Assembly (NCBI GenBank): GCA_963978545.1
Contig: OZ021730.1
Location: 2,612,701-2,676,700, forward strand
DNA length: 64,000 nucleotides
Direction: 5' to 3'
From: Linyphia triangularis
Taxonomy: Eukaryota > Arthropoda > Arachnida > Araneae > Linyphiidae
Of this stretch, positions 13,601 to 25,600 are shown piece by piece (positions within the stretch are counted from its first letter, which is position 1; each line of letters opens with the position of its first letter). Position numbers and translations under genes: made by a program. Under the pieces are notes generated by a model. The model was given only the letters and a program-made list of their open reading frames with translations. It had not been told where the DNA came from and made no database searches.

Positions 13601-16600
13601 CTCATTCACACAAAACATGCATAGGGCTCTCCTCTGTCATATGCCAACCTCTACACAGTGGGTCATCTACAACACCTAACAGATTAAGATGTCTATTTAG
13701 GGTACACTGTCTAGCTAAAAGGCCTACTGCAACCTTTATTTCTCTTCTGCTCAATTTCAGTAGTTCCCCACTTGAAGACGTGGAAAAGGGGTTAAACATT
13801 CCAAACTCAAATATTCCACTTCCCATATGGTCAAAACTCTGAAAATTGGTGCAAATGCCAACAAAGACAAACATAGAAAAAGTAAGCTATTCCGTTCTTG
13901 ATTAACCAACTTTAAGGGGTCGAAAAGGGGTTAAATATTCCAAATGAGGGATATTCGAATGTCCCACTTCCCATTTGGTGACAACTCTGAAAATTGGTAC
14001 AAATGTCAAAAAAGACAAACATAGAAAAAGTAAGCTATTCCGTTCTTGATTAACCAACTTTAAGGGGTCGAAAAGGGGTTAAATGTTCCAAACAAGGGAT
14101 ATCTGAATGTTCCTCTTCCAATGTAGTCATAATTCTGTTATTTGGTGCAAATGTTAAAGAAGTAAGTTATTCCAATATCATTTAACGAATTTTTAAGAGA
14201 TGAAAAGTCGACGCAACATTGAAACTTTACGAGGATTATCTATGTCTCAATTCCAATACAGCTACTACTTTGAAATTTAGAACTAAAAGCTAACATAAAC
14301 ACAATAAACTATTGCTATCTCGATTACGTAATTAAAAAGGGTCCGAAGGGAGTTAAACGTTCTAAACGAAGGATATTCAAGTGTCTCTTTCCAATATACT
14401 ATTTAGAATTATAAATTTTGTTAAAAATGTCAACAAAGGAAAGTTCCTATTTTGATAAATCAATTTATCGAGATCAAAATGGGAGCAAACGTCTGAAGAG
14501 TAGAATACATGAATGTCTTTTGATCACTAAAATGCTAATGGTAAAATTTCGTAGCGCAGCACGGGTATTCAGCTAGTACTAGTATACTTTCATGTGAACC
14601 GATCAAGAAAATGATGGCCTGGCTGTGTTGTTTTTTAGTGAAAAAGGTTGAAATGCAAAACATCAACCAAATCTATCACAATTTTTCGAGGAAACAATGT
14701 TTAAGCTGGGGTACTAAATTTCTTTAACAAAAAAGTTAAAGTAAGATTTTCTTGGCAATTAAGTCTAATGAATTCCATAGTCTTTGTATTTAATGTAAAA
14801 GAATTTAAAAAAATTATTATGCTTTTTATAATTAATATTCATGTATACTTTAAATAAAACACTGTTTTACACTGAATATCAACAGGAAAAATGGTTCATT
14901 TCCTTAGATCGATGACTAATCTTTAGATTTTGTTTTAATTGTTAATTTGGATATCCTGCATAAACCTAATTCATCTGCCTAAAGCATAAAATTCTGCGTC
15001 TTAGAAACTGATTAATTTATTTAAATAAATGCATAAGGTACCTCAAAAATAGGTGCAATACTACCTTTTTACATTTTTCTTTCTATTACTTTAAAAAGAT
15101 ATTTTCTTAAATTGTTTTGTATGGGGCATTAAATAAAATCTATTAGGGTTAGATTTTTTAGCAAAACATCATCATCCTTTGAATAATATGCATCCTCAAT
15201 ATATAACATTACTAATTGAATTAGTAAAGGTACTTTCAGGGTTTCCATGCATATGGAAAGTCATGAATTTGGACATTAGGTTAATTTTATCATGGAAATC
15301 CAGTGAATTTTGTGGATTTCTAAACATTTTAAGTAAAATCACGTAATTGTGACGTTAAAAACGCCATGACCTGCTCATCGAAAATTCATCTATGTTTTTA
15401 TTTACGTTTTGAGGGAAACAATGGTCCCAGTTATAAACAGTGGCCAATAAAAACATTTCTGAACTCCAAATTTGTGATATCATACGCAAAGGTCTCATAG
15501 GTGGAAAAAAAAAGATGTGAGAACTAAAATTAACAATATTGATAAACTTGTGTTTACATGTTTTTTTTATTTTTTTTTATTATTATTATTATTTTTCTGA
15601 CTTTTTACTTCTGTTTTGCATTGCTGATATCAAAATATTTGATTTTTGATGATATAATTTATTATTATTGACTTCAAATATATCTTTATTATTAAAGATT
15701 GATTAGCTTTTCTAACACTGAAATATCAAAGAATTTTTGAAATTATTTTTCCCTTTTTCTTTAAGGTAAACAAGGATTTTTACTTAATTTAAAATAAAAC
15801 TTTATAAAAATCATTTTATGGTGCTTTGATTTACTAACTATGTTCGTGTTAGTAAAACTCGTATAGGATATTATTATTACTTTTTTGTGATTTGATTTCT
15901 TGAGTCATGGAAAATTGTTTGCTTCAGTCTTGAAAAGTCATGGATTTGTGTCTTTTTAATTTGGCAGAAACCACTTTTTTTATTTTTAAGAAATAAATAA
16001 AATGTATAATTTCAGAGATTGATGTGTGTTCTTGTATTTCAGGCAAGCAATACTTCTTGCACACTGTGGATTTCTCCCGTTCAAACTGCAACTCTAGATT
16101 ATTTGCACATTTCTGAAAACCCAAAGGTAATAAAATTCGATAAATAATGTAATCATTTACCAACTAAATGATAAGTATCTACTTTTGAATCTTTTGAAGG
16201 ATCTTTTTTATGAGTCTAGTACTCAAAAAGTTATTATCTAATTTCTAATATAAATTTAAAAATGCAATAATTTTATTATTCTTTCATAAAAGTAAAAGAA
16301 CTATATTTTTATGATAAATAACTCCTAAGTACATTGAAAACTAGAAAAACTGATACAGTAATCTATTATTTATGAAGGGTATTTACTTAGTAATGAAAAT
16401 CTTTCACCTTTCCTCATTTCATTCCCAGCAATGATTTAAGTGCCTATTTAATTAAATAACTAATTAAACCATTGTTTAACATGTATGCAACATCATGTGG
16501 TAGCAAGGCTTCTTTTTTTGTTCTAAGATTTCTCCTTAATAAGTTGTTTAACATATATGCTACCCTATGCACTAGAGCAGCAGTTCCCAACCCATAGGCC

Positions 16601-19600
16601 GCGGCCCACTTGCATACCTGCCAACTTGTACGAATCATCCGTACAATGTACAGATTTTTACTATTTTGTACGGGTGTACGAACAGCTAAAAAAATCGTAC
16701 GGATTTCACGGTACTTTTCGTTTTTTCCCTAAAACCGTGGTTTTTTTTTTTTTTTTTTTTTTTAAATATTTTTTTAAGTCACCAACGAAACCGAAACGAT
16801 TTTCCAAAGCTGCCGCGTCCGTCAAAATATTTATTCACACTCCAAGATTGCGCATATGTTCAGCACTAAAGCGCGTTGGCGAGGATGCATTGTTTTCTTT
16901 TCTGTTGCTGACTAGATTTGGCAAACCAAACCACTGCTTCGATTTTTCGGGCTTTACAGATTAATAAAGAAGCAAAAAACCGAAAGTGCTTTAGTTTTTT
17001 AATTCTACCTTCTTTTGGACTGGACTCCAAAACGTAAATAATAGTACTGGACTTGCGCGTAAATAATAGCACTAAACACGGCGCCGGGGATGCACTGTTT
17101 TCATTTGTGTTGCCAACAGGACCTGGCGAACCAAACAACTATTGCTTTGCCTCAGACTTAAGGGATTAACAAAGAATCTGAAAACCAAAAGTGCTTTAGA
17201 TTTTGGTTCTTCCTTCTGTTTGGACCGTACAATAATGTTGCCCGTATATAATAAAAGTACTTAAGCGCGGCGCCGGAAATTCATTGTTTTCATCTGTGTT
17301 ACCGACGGGATTTGGCGAACCAAGCAACTGTTTCGTTGTCTCGAACTTTAGAGATTAATAAAGTAGAAAACTGAAAGTGCTTTAGTTTTTTTTTATTCTT
17401 CTTTTGGACCGTACTCCAACGCTGCGCACTAAATCGCGACACCGCCGTTTTCAATTGTTTTGGCGGCACTCACCGAACGACTGTTTCGTTTTCTCGGACT
17501 TTAGAGATTAAAGCACTTTCGGTTTTCAGCTTCTTTGTTAGTCTTAATTATTTATTTTAAAATATCCAAGTTAAACAATCCTGGTGTAAAATTCCAGAAA
17601 ATATCAAGTTTTTTTGGAGTTTACTTCAAACCAAGCGGTTTACTTCTAATCATCAGAAATTCAAACAAAGAAACAAATTTTGCATTCTGCTCTATCTATG
17701 CATCTGATATTAAGATTTCTCATGGAGGATTTACTGATGTCGAAGTTCATATCAATTCTAAAAAGCACATTGACAACATCAAATGTATTAATACGAATTC
17801 GAAAGCCTGCATAATTGATATTTGTGTGTGTGATTAAACACTTTGAATACCACCAACTCATTGTATGTTTCACTAGAGTTTTTGTGTCATAAAGCATGTT
17901 TTATTTAGGTGTAATGTAGACTAAATCTTAAACCTCATCAGAGATTTCATCGTAAAGTTTAAATTTGATTTATTTTTAAATCCAAGTTAGTTTTTTTATT
18001 TTATAATTTCCATTTTGTGCTAAAATGTAACAATTTGTTATATTTGAGAGCAATTGAATACTATGCAATTTTTTTAATTTTTTTTTTTGCATTTGTAATA
18101 GAATTTCTATTATTTCTATATTACATTCATAAATATTGTCGCTATTTGACTTTCCATGAGTCTTAGGAATGCAAATATTTGTTCCGTAAAAATTGTACTA
18201 ATTTGAAAATGCCAATGTTGGCAGGTATGCACTTGTGGCCTGTGAGTAGCGTAGTACTGGGCCATGGATGCTGGTCGAGAATCTTAGCCAAGATAAATAT
18301 TATAGGAGCTTCAGGTGTAGAGATAGTAACAATTGAATAACTCAATTCAGGGTTTTCACGCATATGGAAAGTCATGAAGTTACTTTGAAATTCAAGGATT
18401 TTGAAACATTTTAAGTAATATCATTTAACTGTGACGTCATAAACGCCATAATTGATATTCAGCTCATTGAAAATTCATCTATGTTTTTATTTACGTTATG
18501 ATGGAAAAAACGGTCACAGTTAAAAACCGCGACCAATGAAAATATTTTTGAACTCCAAATTTTTGACATCACACTAATAAGGTCTCATAGGCAAAAAAAA
18601 AAATTCTTAATATGGGAACTGAAATCAACATTTGTGATAAGCTTGTGTTTGCATTTTCCACCCCATCTCCTTTCTTCTGATTTGCATTGTTGATATCAAA
18701 ACATTTTATTTTTGGCTTATTCTTTCTTCAAGTATTTCTTTATTATTAAAGATTGATTAGCTTTTTCAACTCTGAAATATCAAAGAATGGAAAATTAGTT
18801 TTCCCTTTTTCTTCTGATTTAGAAGTTACTGAAACAATGACTTTTTACTTAATTTAAATTAAAACTTTATAAAAAAAATCATTTTATGGTACATTGATTT
18901 ATTTAAAACGTTCTTGTTAGTAAAATTCATATAGGTTAATATAATTATTATTATTTGCGATTTGATTTCTTGAGTCATGGAAAATTATTTGCTTCAGTCT
19001 TGAAAAGTCATGGATTTGTGACATTTTATTTTGGCAGAAATCCTGTCAATTGTATTCTTCGATGAAGTAACTAGTGAATAATGAATGAGTGAATTCAACA
19101 TCATGGCTATAACTATCTAGTTTTAATTCTGATATTGACTTCTTCGGCAGAGACAGTCAAAAATTCCATTGACTTTTTTTTAACTTTTACCACTTGTTTC
19201 TTAGTTTTCTTAAAGTTGTGACAGCGAAGTGATTACTATAAAGTTCCTTTCTTTATATATATATTGCAAAAAGCTTCTTTAAGAAAATAGATGGTCTGCA
19301 GAACTTAAACGGTTGGGAATCACTGCAGTGTTAAAACAGTGTGGTGGAGAAGCAAAAGTCATGTTGCTGTTATTCAATATCATAATTGAAATTACATATT
19401 TTTTATCAGTTCAGTAAGGCATTTTAAAGCAACAAAAATATAGTTAAAAGGTTAATTTTGAGTCCTCAATTGTGATGATTTTTGCCTCTTTCAGGAACTT
19501 CGAAAATTGAAAAAGCAATTGAAGATTGGGCTCGCGGTCAATGCTCAGGTTCTAAAAGTGGAAAAGAAATCAAAAGACAGCTACCACGTTACACTGACAA

Positions 19601-22600
19601 AACTAGGTATACTTTGTTGCAATTAATTGTGTTTGTTATTTAATGTGAAATTCATTCAAATATGATTTATTGGTACTGTTGAATATTCATTTAAATATTA
19701 TTTGTACTGAATAATCTTATCTGAATAAGGCTTATCCAATTGAAACTTATGTGAGTTGGTGTAATAATTAGAGATAGAGTATCAGACCTTTTCAAATCAA
19801 CCAGAAATAAAATGAATTTGACACCCATGATTGCAGATTTTGATTTGTTCCTTTTACAGATTTAAGTAAGCATATGAAATTTTTTTTTGCTGTGTCCTAA
19901 AGGGTTTAGGTTTCACATCTTGCAGAAGTTTTTGGAATTTTACAAGTTTAATTGATCAGGTGGATGGAATGCAATTTATTTTTTTACAGAAAAGAAATTG
20001 TATCTCCCTTGTTTAGCAATCATGTATTATTTTGAATTTTTGTGTTAGAAAACAAATTTGTCACTACAAATTTATAAAGGTCCTTTAAAAAAGTTTTAAG
20101 TGATTAAAATATCTTTAAACTACTTATGTTTTATTTTTCAATAGCTGTATAAACCCTGGATCGTTGTACATAATAAATTCTAAACAGCCCAAAAAATATT
20201 GCATGAAATGTTATGTTACCTCATTATTCTAATGCAGATTGTCTTATGACTTGTGAATGGGGGTACCAGCTTATATCGAGTACCAGCACCGCGACTGAAG
20301 TCTATTGTACTGAAATAAATTTCAGTATAGACCTGATTGGAACATTGACAATTCCCAGGGGTCCATACAATGGTATCCTAGATGTTCAAATCTTTGGGCA
20401 GAGTAGTAGTCACAATTGCATAGCACATGTGTAGAGCTCTCCTCTGTCATACGACAGCCTCTGCATAGTGGGTCATCTATAACACCTATCAGATTAAGAT
20501 GTCTATTTAAGGTGCAGTGTCCAGTTAAAAGGCCTACAGCAACCTTGATCTCTTTTCTGCTCAATTTTACTAGCTCCCTCGATCTATTCCAGGGTGACTG
20601 TTGATTGAGCTCTTTGGCTTGTCTTTGATCTTTAGATTCAAGCCATGCTTGATAGGATTCAGTCAATAAAAAGCTTTTGATAGTTTTCCTGACCGCATTG
20701 TGGGGCAGACCCAAAACAGGTTCTGGACCAATAAAGGATAATTTAGATCCTTGTTTAGCTAATTGGTCTGCCATTTCATTACCTTCAATGTCACAGTGAC
20801 CAGGGACCCAGAGAAGAGAAACCTTGTTACCCTCAGCTAGGTTTACAAGTGCATTGTGGCATTCCCACACTGCTTTAGAGGTAAAGCAGTGACTCTTTAA
20901 AGCCATTAGTATAGCCTGGCTGTCAGAGAAAATCTTTATGACCTTCTTAACAACTCCTCTATCTAGGCAATTGTAGGCACATGCCGTAATTGCAAGAACC
21001 TCAGCCTGAAATACAGTAGCCAACTTGCCCAGAGAGAAAGATGGCTTTATTTTTCTGTTAGGACAGAAGACACCTGAGCCAGTGCCATAAGATGTCTTTG
21101 AACCATCTGTATACCAAATTTCATCTCCTCTCCTAGTCAGATTGGAGGGAAATCTCTAGTTCTCTCTGGACGGGAAGATGATATTGTATTTGGCTCTAAA
21201 GCAATATTGCTTTAACATCCAGTCAGAACTCATAGTTAGACAGGGATGTTCTTTTACCTGTGTCTGAATATTTTTAAACAAAGGTAATTCATAGGATGTT
21301 TTCCATAAACCCATGAGTTTTAGCCGTCGTGAACACAAAACAGCCTCTAATTCCACTTGTTTGTGTAGTGGTAGAAAATCTAGGAGAATTTCTAGACTCT
21401 GTGAGGGAATAGTTCTCATTGCATTTGTAATTGCAATGGTTGCTATTCTTTGTAAACTAGTGAGTTCTTTTTTCACAGTTTCATTATGGGTTCTATTTCC
21501 CCAGGCAATGGCCCCATAAGATATCATTGGAGTAATCACTCCTGTATATATCCAGAGTACCATTTTTGGTGACAAGCCCAGTTGTTTCCAATAGCACGTC
21601 TGCAGGCCCAAAACACTCTTTTGGCTTTGTTGGTGCAGTATTGGAGATGAGGCTTCCATGTCAAGGTTTTATCAAAGATAACCCCTAAATACTTAACCTC
21701 ATCTAAATATGCAAGTGGTTTCCCAAAGAATTTTATGGTTTGCATATCGAGTATTCTTTTCCTAGTGAACACTGTTAGGTTGGTCTTGTTGGGGTTAACC
21801 GACAATCCTACCTCTTTGCACCATTTTTCTACCTTTTTTAGAGCAGTGCTCATGAGGTCAGTTACAGTATTCCGGAATTTACCTCTTACGACCAGTGTTA
21901 TGTCATCAGCATAGCCTAGACAATGCAGGCCCAAAAAATTAATCCTGTTTAAGAGTTCGTCAACCACCAGACTCCATAGTAGTGGTGACAACACTCCTCC
22001 TTGTGGGCATCCTTTACAATTCTCCACAGTGAGCAAATCTCCCAGAAGGGAGGCTTGAGCCAATCTGGTTTCAAGCATATTTTTAATCCAGGTACATACG
22101 ATTGAATTAACATTTCTTTTGAGAAGGGCATTGTTGTTTACATTCCTTTGAACTCTATCAAAAGCCCCCTCAATATCCAGAAAGGTCGCCATGGCTATTT
22201 CCTTTCCATTGACTGCCCCATCTAGTACCGTAACAAGGTCGTATAGGGCAGTCTCTGTAGATTTCCCAGGTTGATATGCATGTTGAAATCTCGATAAGGG
22301 TTTAGCTTTTAAAACCTCATCTCTGATATACCTGTCAATCAATTTCTCCAGAGTCTTAAGGAGGAAAGATGTCAGGCTAATAGGTCTGAAGGCTTTAGCT
22401 TCATTGTAGCATGACTTTCCTGGTTTGGGTATAAAGAAAACTTTACAGGTTCTCCATGCATGTGGTATATAGCCATATACTATACATGATCTAAAGATTC
22501 TGCATAGGTGTGGCATAATAATATCTTTGCCATGTTGGAGTTGAGCTGGTATAATATCGTCAGCCCCAGGTAATTTGAAGGGCTTGAACGAATTAATAGC

Positions 22601-25600
22601 CCATGTAATTCTGTTTGGAGTAATTATTCTCTTTGCCATAGCCCAGTCCTCTTTTTTACTACGTGATAGTGTAAGATTGGGAATGGCAGGCATGTCATTT
22701 GAGTTTGCGACTGTGGAGTCAGGAAAGTGTATTCTAAGCATTTCCGCTAGTGTACTTTTGCCATCTTCCGTGTATGTGCCATCATCCTTTCTGATGGAAC
22801 CCAGTTGGCACTGACTGTCCTTTGACAGGATTTTGGTCAGTCTAGCTGCACTGGACATATTGTCCGCCTGGCCACAGAAGTCTCTCCACGATTCTTCTTT
22901 ACTTTTTCTAATGGCCTTATTATAGCTGGTGAGTGTATCTTTATACTTTGACCACTCACCTGTTTTTTTGGCTCTGTTAAAGAGCTTTCTGCAGGTTTTA
23001 CGCAATGCACTAAGGGTTTTATTCCACCAAGGAACTCGCCTTGGTATCCCAGTCGTGACAGCTTTACAATTTAACTGGTAGGCTAGGAGGATGGACCGTT
23101 GTACAGAGTCAACCGCCAGCTCCAGGTCCACCAGTGAAGGAAAATTAAAGCTCTTGCCTTCTAGGAGAAGCCGAAGGTCCTCCCGATAGGAATCCCAGTT
23201 GGTGTGTCTGGGATTCCGCCTTCCCTGCTGAGTTATAAGTGCAGGGCCTGTAATGGACATTTGGATTAGTTTATGTTCTGATAGTGTAATACATTCAGAA
23301 ACATGCCAATCCTGTATGCAGTTGACTGCTTTATTATTACAGAAGGTTATGTCAATGACCTCCTTTCTATTGCAAGTAACAAATGTTGGTTTATTACCAG
23401 TATTGAGGATATACAGATTATTGCTTAAGAAAAATTCAATTAGATCCTCACCTCTTTTGTTGCAGTTAGTACTGCCCCAAATGGTGTGGTGTGCATTAGC
23501 ATCGCAACCCACAATGACCTTCATCCCAGAATGTGAGCACCGCTCAACAAAGCTTCTGGCTGAAGTTGTTAGCGGAATTTCATCCTCGTATGGAAGATAA
23601 ACTGACATAATATAAGTAATATCTCCATTTTCGCTGATTAACTTGATAGCTACATTATCACTATCCAGTGGGTCGGCTATAAGAAGAGCATTAATATTTT
23701 TATTTGTAATTATACAAGCTCTCGGTTTACTACTTGAGCGATCAAAGAATAGGTTCCCACAGTTGCCTAGGCCTAGGATTTTATCCTTGTTGACCCAGGG
23801 TTCCTGTATCAAGGCAATATCTATCCTTCCTTCTACCAGTCTTTTATTGACTAAAGCAGTTGCTGACCGGCTATGATGAAGATTAATTTGAGCAACCTTG
23901 ATGGTTTTGCTCGTCTTCTTTTGGGTTTCGGACATGAATTAAAATTAATAAAGCTGTTACCCTAATCAGAAGATTCCTTCTCTTTTAGTACTGTGTTCTC
24001 CTTAGTGGGGGAGACATACACAATTGTAATATCGGATCCCGAATCTGAGAAATCGAGATCGCCAAAAACTTTATATAGTGATCCAGAAGAATCACTAATA
24101 GGACTAGAAGGAGACAGGGTTTTTTGAACCTCCGCTCCAGTACTTACTGATGGGGTCGTTTCCACTGGATCTTGAACGACCTCCATAGCATCTGTGGCTA
24201 GTTTCACTGACGTCACCCGTACGTCCTTCTCCGAAGGTGCCAATGATTCCTCCATTGCGTCATCCGATGCGGGCCTTTCGACCACACCATCAGATTCAAC
24301 AGGAGGTTTCATTACGGCGGTCTCCAACGCGGGCTGTTGGGCCACATCGCTGGATTTCGCCAGTGGTTTACCCACAGCAGCAGACGGAGGGGACACACGA
24401 GCAACATTGGGGTCGCTGATGATCTTTAGTAATCCTTTACCGAAGCTCCCCGTAAAGATCTCAAAATTCTTCTCCCTGATGAACTTGGAGGACTTAAGGT
24501 CCATCTCGATGATCCACCTGATGTATGCGTGATCACCGACGATTTTTCTCTCCTGGATCTTCCACTCAGCAGTGTTGAGGCCTGTATTCAGGCGGACAAT
24601 TCGCCTGAGCAGGACCTCCCTATCTGTGGTGAGAATATCCTGGGATTTGAGAGCCATCTTTACGGGTCTCGGTAGGTCCGATGCCTTCTTCACCTGGACC
24701 TTTATATCTTGGCTTACTACCCTACCATCGTAGTTCTTGATCAGCCAAGCAACAGTGTAGTCATTGGCACAGTGGATCATCAAAGCATCGTTTAGCACAC
24801 CTGAATTTAGAATCTGGGGGGCCTCCCGGGCGACATCCTCTGTGTCAATGACCTTGTTGATGTCATCTTGTATAATCAGGGCATAATGCAGATTGTCTTA
24901 CACCTTGTATAATGTTTCCTTTGCAATCACTTACATAGTTTCAGCTATTCAAATATTGAAAGATCAGTTAATAACGCTGTAATTGTTTTATTTAATATGC
25001 TATATTTTGTAAATTCATTATGGAAATTATTTGTCAGTGATATTTATAAAGATTTCCTTCTGGGCACCATGGAACACAAAATTTATTTCTTTGCTTACTG
25101 ATATTTTTTACCACATTGGATTGCAAGTCTGAATAATGGTCCAATGTGTTGAGTGCATTATTTTGTTAAGCTTATTATAATCGAGCCTGATACAGTAAAT
25201 TAAGTTCTGCCTATGTCTCCTTCTTCATGATCAGGCCGTTTCTGTCACAATGTGGGGATTGGCGGCCTATTTATAAATTGCTTTTTATTACATAACTATC
25301 TATTATACTAATGGAGAATTGGTATCCTAAAATTTATATAAATTTGATTTTGGATTTATTATTATTGCTTATTAAAAAAAAATTTAATTCTACTAGTGGT
25401 ACCTCATTTGTAATAATACCTCATTTAAAAGTATTTTTAATGATACAATTGGGAACTATTATTGTAAGTAAAATGTGTTTTTCAAAACTGCATTTTCCAT
25501 TACTCATGTACCTTTTTCCCAGAAAGTTCTTATTATAGAAACCTTTCATTTAGCAGCCACTTATTATTCTACTGAAATTGGTTTTTCATTGTACTTTTAC

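Larger units (their letters stand above)
16578..19325. mobile_element. hAT-like element hosting two further insertions
   Basis: Termini CAGCAGTTCCCAACC and, reversed, CAGTGATTCCCAACC match at 13 of 15. Subterminal ataggccgcggccc is typical of some hAT families. The 8-bp flanks (cactagag / cagtgtta) do not match, so the duplication is lost or an end is off. Its body is mostly the insertions at 16613-18229 and 18348-19045. Confidence 0.68.
20247..24883 (-). mobile_element. LINE retrotransposon (R1/I-like, with RNase H), 5'-truncated
   Basis: The element lies between two perfect copies of taatgcagattgtctta (20230-20246 and 24884-24900). On the minus strand it starts inside ORF1, so it is 5'-truncated. 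It carries a gag-like ORF1, an ORF2 with endonuclease, reverse transcriptase and RNase H, and a CCHC-like knuckle, and it ends with no poly(A) tail. The exact target duplication and only one frameshift and one stop in ORF2 suggest recent insertion. It sits antisense in the RRP5 intron 19607-26007. Clade assignment (R1, LOA or I group) is uncertain without a tree. Confidence 0.95.
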
